DNA from: an uncultured Flavobacteriales bacterium
GTDB lineage: Bacteria > Bacteroidota > Bacteroidia > Flavobacteriales > BACL11
Assembly (NCBI GenBank): GCA_913031595.1
Contig: CAJWCP010000010.1
Location: 1 to 48,133, forward strand
Direction: 5' to 3'
Length of the DNA stretch: 48,133 nucleotides
How positions within the stretch are numbered: the stretch's first letter is position 1; every line of letters starts with the position of its first letter. Under the pieces are notes generated by a model. That model ran no database searches and was not told the origin of the DNA. It worked only from the letters and a program-made list of their open reading frames with translations. A program made the position numbers and the translations under genes. This document shows, piece by piece, positions 9,593-18,387 of the stretch.

Positions 9593-10366
9593 ATGAAATT
9601 TATTGACACTCATAGCCATCTATATAGTAAACAATTTAATGATGATCGGTCTCAAGTTGTAAAAGATGCTATTAATAATGGTATACATAAAATTCTTTTA
9701 CCTAATATATCAAGTAAGCATACTAAAGGCATGAATAATCTATGTCAAGAATTTCCTAAAAACTGTTTTCCAATGATGGGGTTACACCCTTGTGATGTAA
9801 AAGAAAAAAATTGCGCTGCTGAATTAAAACACGTTCAAGAAGAATTGAAAAAAGGGAAATATATCGCAGTTGGAGAAATTGGAATAGATTTATATTGGGA
9901 TAAATCTACTCTAGAAATCCAAAAGGAAGCGTTTATAGCTCAAATTAAAATAGCAAAGAAATTACAACTGCCTATTGTAATACATGTAAGGGATTCTTTT
10001 AAAGAAGTAATTAAAATAGTAGAGAAACTAAATGACACAAACTTACGAGGAGTTTTTCATTGTTTTACATTAGGATATAAAGAAGCTCAAAGAATAATAA
10101 ACTTAACAGACTTTTATTTAGGTATTGGAGGCGTTATAACATTTAAAAACTCTGGACTTGATAAAACTATTCGACAAATTAATCTCAAAAATATTATTCT
10201 TGAAACAGACTCTCCATATCTAGCGCCAACTCCTTATAGGGGCAAAAGAAATGAAAGTAAAAATCTTGCCATTATAGCAAATAAATTAGCTGAAATATAT
10301 GAATGCTCAGTAGAAGAAATAGCAAAGATAACAACTGAAAATGCGACATCATTATTCAAAATATGA
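9593..10366 (+). CDS. tatD: TatD-family metal-dependent hydrolase
   Basis: Metal-dependent hydrolase of the TatD DNase family. Members show 3'-5' exonuclease or D-aminoacyl-tRNA deacylase activity, and the substrate here is not certain. The 257 residues show the DTHSHLYSKQF metal-binding start (5-15), the MGLHPCDVK motif, AVGEIGIDLYWD (with the metal-ligand Glu), PIVIHVRDSF, GVFHCFTL and LETDSPYLAP with the final Asp. The stop overlaps the ansA start by 4 bases (ATGA), so the two are translationally coupled. Confidence 0.92.
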   Translation: MKFIDTHSHLYSKQFNDDRSQVVKDAINNGIHKILLPNISSKHTKGMNNLCQEFPKNCFPMMGLHPCDVKEKNCAAELKHVQEELKKGKYIAVGEIGIDLYWDKSTLEIQKEAFIAQIKIAKKLQLPIVIHVRDSFKEVIKIVEKLNDTNLRGVFHCFTLGYKEAQRIINLTDFYLGIGGVITFKNSGLDKTIRQINLKNIILETDSPYLAPTPYRGKRNESKNLAIIANKLAEIYECSVEEIAKITTENATSLFKI

Positions 10367-11361
10367 AAAAAGAAATACTATTAATTTATACAGGAGGTAC
10401 TATTGGGATGATAAAAGATCCGAAAAAGAAAAGTCTAGTCCCTTTTAACTTTGATAAAGTATTAGACGCACTTCCTGAACTTAAAAATAGTGAAATTAAA
10501 TTATCTAATATTAGCATTAAAAAACCTATTGATTCATCAAATATGAATATCCAAGTTTGGATAGAACTTGCTCAAATTATTAAGAAAAATTATAAACAAT
10601 ATACTGGTTTTGTTGTGCTTCATGGCACTGATACTATGGCTTTTTCCGCCTCTGCAATGAGTTTTCTACTAGAAAATTTAAATAAAGCAGTAATTTTTAC
10701 AGGATCACAAATACCTATAGGCGTTACAAGAACAGATGCGAAAGAAAATCTAATTACTTCTATAGAAATTGCCGGCAGTGGCAAAATAAATGAAGTGGGA
10801 GTGTTTTTTGAAGATCAACTGTATAGAGGAAATCGTACGGTAAAAGTAAATACAGAACATTTTGAAGCATTTCAATCTCCTAATTATCCAGTGTTAGCTC
10901 AGGCAGGAGTAAATATTAAATACACTTCAGCTATTGATAAAAAAACTAATGAAGATTTAATTGTGCATACGCATCTCTCAAATAATGTGGCTATACTAAA
11001 ACTATTTCCAGCAATCAAAACGGAAGTTATTAAGGCAATACTAAATAGTGCTAAAGGAATTGTTATTGAAAGTTTTGGCTCTGGGAATGCTGCTAATAAT
11101 GCAGAATTATTAAAATTACTAAAAGAAGCTATCCAAAAAGAAAAAGTATTAATAAATATTACACAATGCTTACATGGAAGAGCTGTTGAAGAAAAATATC
11201 AAACAAGTGATGTGTTTGTAAAATCAGGCGTGTTATGCGGGAAAGATCTAACTACAGAAGCTGCTATTACTAAATTAATGTTCTTACTTGGTCAAGATAT
11301 AAGCATTAAAGAGATTAAAAAAAATATGCAAAAAAACTTAAGAGGTGAAATAACTATTTAA
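10363..11361 (+). CDS. ansA: Type I (cytoplasmic) asparaginase
   Basis: Hydrolyses L-asparagine to aspartate and ammonia. The 332 residues carry both active-site signatures: YTGGTIGM with nucleophile Thr13, and [15 protein letters not shown] with Thr89-Asp90. No signal peptide is present, which fits the cytoplasmic type I class. It is coupled to tatD by a 4-base overlap and followed 9 bases later by a tRNA-Ser gene, so the tRNA is probably processed from the same transcript. The [23 protein letters not shown] segment is typical of type I. Confidence 0.93.
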   Translation: MKKEILLIYTGGTIGMIKDPKKKSLVPFNFDKVLDALPELKNSEIKLSNISIKKPIDSSNMNIQVWIELAQIIKKNYKQYTGFVVLHGTDTMAFSASAMSFLLENLNKAVIFTGSQIPIGVTRTDAKENLITSIEIAGSGKINEVGVFFEDQLYRGNRTVKVNTEHFEAFQSPNYPVLAQAGVNIKYTSAIDKKTNEDLIVHTHLSNNVAILKLFPAIKTEVIKAILNSAKGIVIESFGSGNAANNAELLKLLKEAIQKEKVLINITQCLHGRAVEEKYQTSDVFVKSGVLCGKDLTTEAAITKLMFLLGQDISIKEIKKNMQKNLRGEITI

Positions 11362-11370
11362 TACTCTATT

Positions 11371-11457
11371 GGTGAGGTGGCCGAGTGGCTTAAGGCGCAC
11401 GCTTGGAAAGCGTGTAAACGGGAAACTGTTTCGGGGGTTCGAATCCCTTCCTCACCG
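11371..11457 (+). tRNA. tRNA-Ser (anticodon GGA)
   Basis: An 87-base class II tRNA. The acceptor stem GGTGAGG (11371-11377) pairs with CCTCACC (11450-11456), and the discriminator base is G (11457). The anticodon stem CACGC/GCGTG encloses TTGGAAA, so the anticodon is GGA (11405-11407), reading UCC and UCU. A long variable arm (around ACGGGAAACTGTT) and the T arm GGGGGTTCGAATCCC are present. CCA is not encoded. Eight T follow at 11459-11466 and may help end transcription. Confidence 0.97.
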
Positions 11458-11551
11458 CTTTTTTTTAATCAATTACGGATTAGGATTGTATAGAGGATTA
11501 TTATATATATAAAAACTGCTAAAAACATATATATTTACAATACAAATTAAG

Positions 11552-12535
11552 ATGAAAAAAACTGTATACTACATATTTACACTACTACTAATTCTACATT
11601 TATGTTGCTATTGGGTAACCCTAGAAGGGGTTATTGCTGTCCTTACATCACTATATATGCCTATCTGTTTTGCATTCTTTTTTAGAAGAATTGATGTCTT
11701 TGAACAAGAAAGTTGGAAAGATATTGTACTTGTATTTATTGTCTCATGTATAACACTACTGATTTACAGCCCTTTTATAGGTTTTGTACATTCAGCTTTT
11801 GATCTTCCTGATGAGATAGGAAATGCTTCTTTCTTACAAATGTTATTTGCAGTAGCTATTCCTGAAGAGATTATTAAAATAATACCTGTACTTATTATAC
11901 TAAAGACAACAAAATTTATTAATGAGCCTATTGACTATATTATATATTCCTCAATATCAGCGTTAGGATTTGCATTTATTGAAAACATACAGTATATCTC
12001 ATCAATGCTAGATCAAGACATGAACATTATAGCTATTAGATCATTTTTTCCAACATTAATGCACATGTGCACAACTTCAATAATAGGATATCAGATATAT
12101 AAATATCAAAAACAATCTAACAGCTTAAAGAAATCTCACTTGTTATATATCATATTAGCTTTTTTTCTTGCTTCTATAGGTCACGCAATGTATAATTTAC
12201 TAGGGATTTGGATCCTACTTATTTTATGTGGTTACTATGCTTCAAATATAAAAGAGACATTAAAAGACTCTCCATTTATTAATAAAACGAATATTGATGA
12301 TGAATTAAACACTCAAACTAGTGTTACAAATTCTGGCTATAATTCATTTTATATTTATATGATATTTGGAGTTTTGTTAATGGATATAATCTTTGGATAT
12401 ATAAATAATGGTGTGCTAAATTTAGATATATTATCTAGTCTAGTAATAATTATAATCCTGTTCTCCATTATTATAAATAGTGCGTTAGATAAAAGTGAAG
12501 TTAAACAAATATGGAAGAAAATAGCTAAGAAATAA
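11552..12535 (+). CDS. PrsW-type intramembrane protease
   Basis: Polytopic membrane protein of 327 residues with roughly nine hydrophobic segments. It carries the conserved PrsW pattern: PEEIIK with Glu105-Glu106-Lys109, FIENIQY with Glu144 and Tyr148, His171 in LMHMCTT, and His211 in IGHAMYN. In Bacillus PrsW cuts an anti-sigma factor in response to envelope stress; the substrate here is unknown and no anti-sigma gene is adjacent. The C-terminal part (about 255-320) adds two or three membrane segments beyond the catalytic core. It stands alone on the plus strand after the tRNA. No clear promoter was found in the 85-base gap before it. Confidence 0.82.
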   Translation: MKKTVYYIFTLLLILHLCCYWVTLEGVIAVLTSLYMPICFAFFFRRIDVFEQESWKDIVLVFIVSCITLLIYSPFIGFVHSAFDLPDEIGNASFLQMLFAVAIPEEIIKIIPVLIILKTTKFINEPIDYIIYSSISALGFAFIENIQYISSMLDQDMNIIAIRSFFPTLMHMCTTSIIGYQIYKYQKQSNSLKKSHLLYIILAFFLASIGHAMYNLLGIWILLILCGYYASNIKETLKDSPFINKTNIDDELNTQTSVTNSGYNSFYIYMIFGVLLMDIIFGYINNGVLNLDILSSLVIIIILFSIIINSALDKSEVKQIWKKIAKK

Positions 12536-12548
12536 AACAGTATATTCT

Positions 12549-12752
12549 CTATTTATTTCTATTGTAGAGTTTTAGGCCAAAATAGAGTGGTAATACTCCT
12601 AGAGCTAAAACCATGATTAAATCAACAAATAAAGGTTCTTCTGTAGTTTTCTGATATATATCAACAAGAGTGCTTGCTACAATAAGAGCGCCAAAAAGAA
12701 TTAAGATAATACTAAAAATTCTTTCAATTGTAGAGGCTATTTCTTTTTTCAT
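12549..12752 (-). CDS. Small two-helix membrane protein of unknown function
   Basis: A 67-residue protein with two hydrophobic segments (about 13-32 and 42-60) joined by an acidic loop TTEEPLFVD. I do not recognise a family. It is convergent with the PrsW gene (13 bases between stops) and lies 45 bases downstream of the crtY stop on the same strand, so it could be the last gene of the carotenoid transcript. The ATG start and coherent hydrophobic pattern support a real gene. Confidence 0.55.
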   Translation of the reverse strand: MKKEIASTIERIFSIILILFGALIVASTLVDIYQKTTEEPLFVDLIMVLALGVLPLYFGLKLYNRNK

Positions 12753-12797
12753 TATTAAAAGGTAAATAATTTTTTTTCAGTATTATTTTTTATAAAA

Positions 12798-13496
12798 TTA
12801 CATATTTTTTTTTAATGATTTATGTTTTAAATAATCAAATAAAATACAATTTAATGTTATTAATAAAAATCCATAAAAAGCATCTTCAATTGGTATAGTA
12901 AAAAGTCTAAATGACAGATTTTGGCTATCATCATACCATACAATAGGATTATCTATTATAGATCCAGTTAAAATACCATTGCTTATGAAAAAGAAAGGTA
13001 TAATAGCTAAATATGATATAATAATAACACTAATATTTATTCTTTTGAATTTAACAAACAATAAGGTCAATAATAAAAATATTGATGTATAAAACGTATA
13101 CATCTTCTTAAAAAATAATAAAGAACTAATTACCGTTAATAGAATGAGCACATTAATTAATAACGAATAATTTTTTTTAGAGAAAATGTTTGTAGAGAGG
13201 TACTTTTTAAAAACAAAGTATGTAAAAACACAAGCATATGGTATGCAAATGAAAAATAATATTTCTTCTACTGGTAAATTAAAAATATTGATTCCAAGTA
13301 GATACTCCGAATTAAATCCCCAAACTTGCAGTTTTGTAAAGTAGATATCCCATAATATAAATATTGATGATACAATAAAATTAGCTAATAAAAAATGCTT
13401 CCACTCTTTATAAAATGGATATTTCTTATAAAAACTTGCAAAAAAAGGAATTGCTATACAGGCTACATTAATAATTAAGTAAGTATATGGTTTCAC
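12798..13496 (-). CDS. crtY: Lycopene beta-cyclase, fused CrtYc-CrtYd type
   Basis: Membrane enzyme that closes both ends of lycopene to beta-rings, giving beta-carotene. The 232 residues contain two copies of the lycopene-cyclase domain: the first ends in NLPVEEILFFICIPY (about 73-87), and the second carries FTIPIEDAFYGFLLI near 200-214. Each has the P-[VI]-E-[ED] motif of this class. There are about seven hydrophobic segments, as expected for the heterodimer-derived fused cyclases common in Bacteroidota. The start overlaps the crtZ stop by 4 bases. It is the last recognised biosynthetic gene of the operon. Confidence 0.88.
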   Translation of the reverse strand: MKPYTYLIINVACIAIPFFASFYKKYPFYKEWKHFLLANFIVSSIFILWDIYFTKLQVWGFNSEYLLGINIFNLPVEEILFFICIPYACVFTYFVFKKYLSTNIFSKKNYSLLINVLILLTVISSLLFFKKMYTFYTSIFLLLTLLFVKFKRINISVIIISYLAIIPFFFISNGILTGSIIDNPIVWYDDSQNLSFRLFTIPIEDAFYGFLLITLNCILFDYLKHKSLKKNM

Positions 13497-13954
13497 AATT
13501 GATATTTTTCTTTAAAATATTTCCATGGGACATATAGCATCCCGAATGATTCTCCGCCTTCCTTTACTAACGATTTATGATGCATTTTATGTCCCTTTCT
13601 TAAAGCTTGTATATATTTCCATTTTATATTTTTAAACCATTTAAACCTTTGATGTATAATTACATCATGAACTAAAAAATAACATATCCCATAAACTAAA
13701 ATACCTACCCCAATAAAAAAGAAATAACTATACCCATTTTTCATGCCATAATACATTAATAGGATGCTCGGTGTAGCAAAAATTAAAAAAAATAAGTCAT
13801 TTTTCTCAAAAATTGAACCATATTTAGGTTGATGATGGTCCTCATGTAAATACCACAAAAAACCATGCATTACATATTTATGAGTCAGCCATGTAACTCC
13901 TTCCATTAATATAACAGTAAATAAAATGATGCATATATTTATAACTATAATCAT
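13493..13954 (-). CDS. crtZ: Beta-carotene hydroxylase
   Basis: Di-iron membrane hydroxylase that adds 3-OH groups to the beta-rings of beta-carotene, giving zeaxanthin. The 153 residues carry the complete histidine set: H25/H30 (HKYVMH), H37/H40/H41 (HEDHH), H96/H101 (HDVIIH) and H122/H125/H126 (HKMHH). Hydrophobic segments near 2-22 and 53-92 place these clusters on the cytoplasmic side. The gene is coupled to crtY by a 4-base overlap and lies 11 bases after the upstream unknown gene. No crtW ketolase is seen, so zeaxanthin is the predicted product. Confidence 0.94.
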   Translation of the reverse strand: MIIVINICIILFTVILMEGVTWLTHKYVMHGFLWYLHEDHHQPKYGSIFEKNDLFFLIFATPSILLMYYGMKNGYSYFFFIGVGILVYGICYFLVHDVIIHQRFKWFKNIKWKYIQALRKGHKMHHKSLVKEGGESFGMLYVPWKYFKEKYQL

Positions 13955-13965
13955 ATCGGTCTATT

Positions 13966-14436
13966 TTATATCTCTTCTTCTATTTTTAGTAAATTTAACA
14001 CATTAGTAATAAATTCTTGCAATTCTGCTGACTCCTTGCTTTTATTCTGCATAATAAAGTTTAAATCTAAATCAATTTGCCGATTATATTTTAAGAACCC
14101 AGGGGCTTTTTTCTGCACTGCATATCTTAATAATCGCAGTTCAATATTTTGATAATTATACTCTACAAGGACATCTAGTTCTTTTGAATATTTTTTAAAC
14201 TTCACCATCTTCTCAAATGGGTTAAATTTATAATCAATCAAAATAAGATTTGCAACATTATAATAGGCTTCTACTATAGGCTCTTTAGTCTTGAAAGATG
14301 TTAATTTTATAAGCTTGTTAACCTGCTCTAAATTATTCGCATTAATATAAGCACTTCTTATTTCTTTTATAAGTAAATCTTGACTACTACCTATTATATA
14401 AGAAAAGCATAAAAATATAAAAAGTGCTTTTTTCAA
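13966..14436 (-). CDS. Unknown exported protein inside the carotenoid operon
   Basis: A 156-residue protein that I cannot assign to a family. A typical signal peptide (MKKALFIFLCFSYIIGSSQ, 1-19) suggests export to the periplasm or outer membrane. The mature part is mainly predicted alpha-helix, with NNLEQVNKLIKL, EPIVEAYYNVANLILID, and repeated Leu-rich segments that could form a TPR-like helical bundle. Its start overlaps the crtB stop by 4 bases and crtZ follows by 11 bases, so it is tightly embedded between biosynthetic genes whose products act at the inner membrane. A role in carotenoid placement or transfer is possible but is inference only. Confidence 0.75.
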   Translation of the reverse strand: MKKALFIFLCFSYIIGSSQDLLIKEIRSAYINANNLEQVNKLIKLTSFKTKEPIVEAYYNVANLILIDYKFNPFEKMVKFKKYSKELDVLVEYNYQNIELRLLRYAVQKKAPGFLKYNRQIDLDLNFIMQNKSKESAELQEFITNVLNLLKIEEEI

Positions 14437-15269
14437 ATCAACTTTAATTTATGTTTACACATAGAGACAATCATTATAAATAACTTATTAATATTTGAAA
14501 CTCTTATTCTTTCTTCTAGTATTCGAGAAGATGATAATGATTTGATTTTAGTAAATAAAATATAATAATAGCGGTAGGCTAAATAGACACCCCCTTTAGA
14601 TAATGCTGGGAGCATTTTAATACCTGTTAAGGCCTCTTTAAAATCATCTTCAATTTCATTCTCAATCTTCTGTTTTTGATATTTATCAAAATTAGTCATG
14701 TCAACTCCAGGAAAATATGTCCTCCCTAAAGTTTTAAAATCACTATTTGCATCTCTCAAAAAATTTACCTTCTGAAAAGCTGCTCCTAACCTCATCGCAT
14801 ATGGCTTTAATAAATTATACCTTTCGTCATTACCAGTTACAAATACTCTTAAACACATTAATCCCACCACCTCAGCTGAGCCTAAAACATATAGCTTATA
14901 TTTTTCTTCATCATAAATCTGTTTGTTTAAGTCCATTTCCATGCTATTAAAAAAAGTTTCTATTAATTCTTTCTCTATGTTAAACTCATGAACAGTTTTC
15001 TGAAAGCTATTCAAAATAGGATTTAAACTAATCTTATCTTTAATCGATTTTATTGTCTGTGATTTAAAATCATAAAACAATTCTTGCTTATTATAATCAT
15101 GAAAAGAATCTACAATCTCATCTGCAAGTCTAACAAATCCATATATATTATATATTGGCTCATGTATTTCTTTATCTAATGCTTTAATACCAAAAGAAAA
15201 ACTTGTACTATACAGGTTGGTAGTATATTGACTACATTTATTTGACAATTTATCAAAAAGTAATTTCAT
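14433..15269 (-). CDS. crtB: Phytoene synthase
   Basis: Condenses two geranylgeranyl diphosphates to phytoene, the first committed carotenoid step. The 278 residues hold both aspartate motifs that bind Mg-diphosphate: D50-E-I-V-D54 and D173-A-N-S-D177, the latter within NFLRDANSD. The GRTYFPG segment (about 182-188) is also conserved. It is 6 bases downstream of crtI and overlaps the next gene by 4 bases. Length is normal for bacterial CrtB. Confidence 0.94.
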   Translation of the reverse strand: MKLLFDKLSNKCSQYTTNLYSTSFSFGIKALDKEIHEPIYNIYGFVRLADEIVDSFHDYNKQELFYDFKSQTIKSIKDKISLNPILNSFQKTVHEFNIEKELIETFFNSMEMDLNKQIYDEEKYKLYVLGSAEVVGLMCLRVFVTGNDERYNLLKPYAMRLGAAFQKVNFLRDANSDFKTLGRTYFPGVDMTNFDKYQKQKIENEIEDDFKEALTGIKMLPALSKGGVYLAYRYYYILFTKIKSLSSSRILEERIRVSNINKLFIMIVSMCKHKLKLI

Positions 15270-15275
15270 AAAATC

Positions 15276-16739
15276 CTAACTTTTTAAAATATAATCTGCA
15301 ACAACCTGTCCTGAAATTATCGCAGGAGGAACTCCTGGGCCTGGAACAGTTAATTGGCCTGTATAAAATAAATTATTGATTTTCTTGTTTATAATTTTAG
15401 GTTTTAAATTAGCTGTTTGCGACAACGTGTTTGCAAGTCCATATGCATTCCCCTTATAAGCATTATAATCATTTTTAAAATCATTTACACAATAGCTCCT
15501 TTTATATTCAATATGTTGAATAATCTCTTCCTGACAATATCTTTCTAATCTATACATCATAATATTGAAATATTTTTCTCTTAACTCTAAGTTATCTTGA
15601 ATGCCCGCTGCAATTGGCATCAATAAAAAAAGGTTTTCTTTATCACTTGGCGCAACAGATTTATCAGTTTTAGAAGGGCAACAAGCATAAAACAATGGAT
15701 TACTTGGCCATTCAGGATCTTTATAAATTTCATCAATATGCTTATCAATTTCTTCATCAAAAAACAAATTATGATGTTGCAATTTGTTAAGTTTTTTATT
15801 TACACCTAAATAAAATAATAATGCTGAAGGGGAAAATGTTCTTTTCTGCCAATAATTATTTGAATAATTACTATATTTATTTGGCAAGAGTTTTCCATCA
15901 ACATGACTATAGTCTGCAGAAGCAATAATTTTGTCAAATCGGAAAATCCCTCTGGAAGTGTCTATTGATTTTGCAATATTACCTTCTATATTTATCTTAT
16001 TCACATTAACATTAGGCTCAAAATTTACTGATAACTCCTTGCAAAGTTTAACAAAACCATCTATAACCTTTCCAAATCCTCCTTCAGGGTAAAAAGTTCC
16101 ATTCTTAATACCTGAATATGCCATTAAGCTATAAAGAGCAGGAGTGTCTGAGGGGGCGGTGCCTAAGAAAAGTACAGGAAATTCCATCAAAGCTTTAATT
16201 TTTTGATTTTTAAAATAGCTAGCAACATGTTTTCTATATGACGTGAACATTTGTAATTTAAAAATGTTCGTTATTATATCTTTCTTAAATAATTCTTTTA
16301 ATGACAAACCTGGCTCATATACCAATTTAGTAACTCCAAAATCATATCTAAATTTAGCTTCACTCATGAATTTTTCTAGTTTTCTGGCACTCCCCTTCTC
16401 TATTTTTTCAAACATTTCTAATATAGACTCCCACTTTTCAGGCACAATCATTTCATCATCTTGGCTAAATATAATTTGAAAACCTGGATCTAATTTCTGA
16501 AGCTTAAAATAATCTTCTACCTTCCTGTCAAAGCGGTTAAAAAAGCGCTCAAAAACATCAGGCATCCAATACCAACTTGGCCCCATGTCAAAAGTAAAGC
16601 CTGACTCTTGAAACTGCCTAGCTCGGCCTCCTAATACTTTATTTTTTTCGTAAATAGTGACTTCATGACCATCTTTTGCTAAAATAGCAGCACAACTAAG
16701 GCCAGAAAATCCACTTCCAATAATAGCAATCTTACTCAT
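15276..16739 (-). CDS. crtI: Phytoene desaturase
   Basis: FAD-dependent enzyme that introduces four double bonds into phytoene to give lycopene. The 487 residues begin with the dinucleotide-binding fold IAIIGSGFSGLSCAAILA (3-20), followed by VTIYEKNKVLGGRARQF, and the MGPSWYWMPDVFERFF segment typical of CrtI. The C-terminal signature TGQLTVPGPGVPPAIISGQ (about 460-478) is complete. It is the first gene of the crt operon. The 62-base gap upstream holds only a weak promoter-like sequence. Confidence 0.95.
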   Translation of the reverse strand: MSKIAIIGSGFSGLSCAAILAKDGHEVTIYEKNKVLGGRARQFQESGFTFDMGPSWYWMPDVFERFFNRFDRKVEDYFKLQKLDPGFQIIFSQDDEMIVPEKWESILEMFEKIEKGSARKLEKFMSEAKFRYDFGVTKLVYEPGLSLKELFKKDIITNIFKLQMFTSYRKHVASYFKNQKIKALMEFPVLFLGTAPSDTPALYSLMAYSGIKNGTFYPEGGFGKVIDGFVKLCKELSVNFEPNVNVNKINIEGNIAKSIDTSRGIFRFDKIIASADYSHVDGKLLPNKYSNYSNNYWQKRTFSPSALLFYLGVNKKLNKLQHHNLFFDEEIDKHIDEIYKDPEWPSNPLFYACCPSKTDKSVAPSDKENLFLLMPIAAGIQDNLELREKYFNIMMYRLERYCQEEIIQHIEYKRSYCVNDFKNDYNAYKGNAYGLANTLSQTANLKPKIINKKINNLFYTGQLTVPGPGVPPAIISGQVVADYILKS

Positions 16740-16801
16740 CTTTACTTTTTAACAATTTTACCAGTCTGTTTCTATAATTTAAAAGTCATATATTTAAGAA
16801 A

Positions 16802-17800
16802 TCACTCATTAAGTAGTTCAAACAAGTCATCTAAATTAGGTGAAATAATCATTTCTATTCTTCTATTTGCATCTCTACCTGAAGATGTTTTATTAGAAGC
16901 AATTGGCATAAATTCTGCGCGGCCTGCAGCTGTCAATTGTAATGGTTCTAATTTTGGATTTTTAAGTAAAACTTTTACAACGCTAGTAGCTCGCATTACA
17001 CTTAAATCCCAATTATCTTTAATAATTCCTTTTCCACTGAATGGTATACTATCTGTATGCCCTTCTACTAAAATCTGTAAAGAATTCTGAGTAGATAAAG
17101 CAACAGCTAATTTATTCAATGCTATAATGCCCCCACTATTAACCTCATACTTTCCTGATGCAAAAAGCAAATCTTCTTCTAATGAAATATATACTTTTCC
17201 ATTTCTTTGAATAATAGTAAGCCCCTGGCCATCTAATCCTGTTAATGCTTTAGAAACACTTTGTTTTAAATTAGTAACTATAGAATCTTTCTTATTAATT
17301 ATCAACTCTAATTCTGAAACTCTAACAGCCCTTAACTCTAAATCATTTTTAGTTTTTTGTAATTCATTTTGCTTTAAAAGCAAAGAATTAGAAAGCTCAT
17401 TTAACTCATCTTCCTTCTTAAATAATTCAGCCTGAGCCTCTTCTAATTGCTCTAATAATCTTTTAGTTTCTTTAGCTTTCTCAGAAATATAACGGCTATT
17501 CTTAGAGGCTAACAAGTCATAAGTATCACTAAGCTCATCATATTTTGACTGTAATAACATAAGTGACTTCCCGTTTTGAATAGAATCATTTTTTAATTCA
17601 TCTATCTTTTTCTTAATATTAATTAGTTCTGATGATTTTCTCTCAAAATCTGCATTTAAAGCAAGTAATTCTTTTTCTTTCTGCTGTAATTTTTTCTTAG
17701 TTTCCTCTGAATCACTAATTAATTTATTATGTACTTTCGGAGTAATACATGAATTTAAGAATAGACAAATTAAAAATAAATAGAAAATTATTCTTTTCAT
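16802..17800 (-). CDS. OmpA-family lipoprotein with long coiled coil
   Basis: Predicted outer-membrane lipoprotein that binds peptidoglycan. The signal peptide ends in a lipobox (FLNSC, Cys18). Residues about 25-190 are a continuous heptad-rich coiled coil with many Lys and Glu. The OmpA-like domain spans about 205-325, with ILVEGHTDSIPF, the LSVMRATSVV helix, AAGRAEFMPIA and NRRIEMIISP. The coiled coil could bridge the periplasm between outer membrane and cell wall. It precedes crtI on the same strand with a 62-base gap, so linkage to the crt operon is possible but unproven. Confidence 0.88.
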   Translation of the reverse strand: MKRIIFYLFLICLFLNSCITPKVHNKLISDSEETKKKLQQKEKELLALNADFERKSSELINIKKKIDELKNDSIQNGKSLMLLQSKYDELSDTYDLLASKNSRYISEKAKETKRLLEQLEEAQAELFKKEDELNELSNSLLLKQNELQKTKNDLELRAVRVSELELIINKKDSIVTNLKQSVSKALTGLDGQGLTIIQRNGKVYISLEEDLLFASGKYEVNSGGIIALNKLAVALSTQNSLQILVEGHTDSIPFSGKGIIKDNWDLSVMRATSVVKVLLKNPKLEPLQLTAAGRAEFMPIASNKTSSGRDANRRIEMIISPNLDDLFELLNE

Positions 17801-17933
17801 ATCTTTTATATATTTAAATATGTCAAAACTACAAAGTAACTAGATTAATTATTTTGTACACAATAATACTTTTCAACACAAAATTAATGAAAAGGTAAAG
17901 AAATAATTAAATCTTATTTCGGTCTATAAAAAT

Positions 17934-18332
17934 CTATTGTAAAACCCAGCATCCTTCGATCCAAAAAAATCCATGAGGAGTCTGTTCCCAATATCCTGGA
18001 TTCCAATAGTGCCCTCTTTTTATCTTCTTCCATCTTGCTCGCTGCCAGACATATCTTCCAAAATAAGAGTTCCATTTCCAGTAACCTTGAACCCAAATAT
18101 ATCCAGGACGAACTCTATTTGGTTTCTTTACAATAACCTTTGGCCTATTAGGTTTTGTAACAACAATGCGATTTCTATTCTTCTTAATAACACGGTTTTT
18201 AGAGGTGTTATTCTTTATATAGACTTTATTTGTCTTCTTTTTATTAGTTTTTATAGTAACCTGAGCATCTAAACTAGACGCACTGAAAAGAAAAGCTCCA
18301 AAAACAAATAAACTAAAAATTGATTTTTTCAT
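17934..18332 (-). CDS. YXWGXW-repeat exported protein
   Basis: A 132-residue exported protein. The signal peptide (1-23, ending LDAQ) leads to a strongly basic region rich in Lys, Arg and Asn (24-75). Four aromatic units of the YXWGXW-like type follow: GYIWVQGYWKW, RYVWQRARWKK, GHYWNPGYWEQ and GFFWIEGCWVL. The family is widespread but has no firm function; surface or cell-wall association is often assumed. Another reading frame on the same strand (17914-18096) overlaps it and lacks these features, so it is rejected. Confidence 0.85.
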   Translation of the reverse strand: MKKSIFSLFVFGAFLFSASSLDAQVTIKTNKKKTNKVYIKNNTSKNRVIKKNRNRIVVTKPNRPKVIVKKPNRVRPGYIWVQGYWKWNSYFGRYVWQRARWKKIKRGHYWNPGYWEQTPHGFFWIEGCWVLQ

Positions 18333-18387
18333 GTCTTAATACATTTAAGATTATTATTTTTATAAACGCAAATTAAAAGAAAAAAGT

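Noticed and set aside
12536-12548. Terminator between the PrsW gene and the small membrane-protein gene
   Set aside because: A GAAATAAA/TTTATTTC pairing is possible, but it is all A/T with a long loop and no following T run that stands out from the background.
12549-17800. Retinal synthesis or rhodopsin genes linked to the carotenoid operon
   Set aside because: No beta-carotene dioxygenase (blh) or rhodopsin frame is present; the genes stop at crtZ/crtY, so only zeaxanthin synthesis is supported.
17914-18096. Minus-strand 60-codon frame overlapping the YXWGXW gene
   Set aside because: It overlaps a well-supported gene in another frame, and has no signal peptide or recognisable motif.
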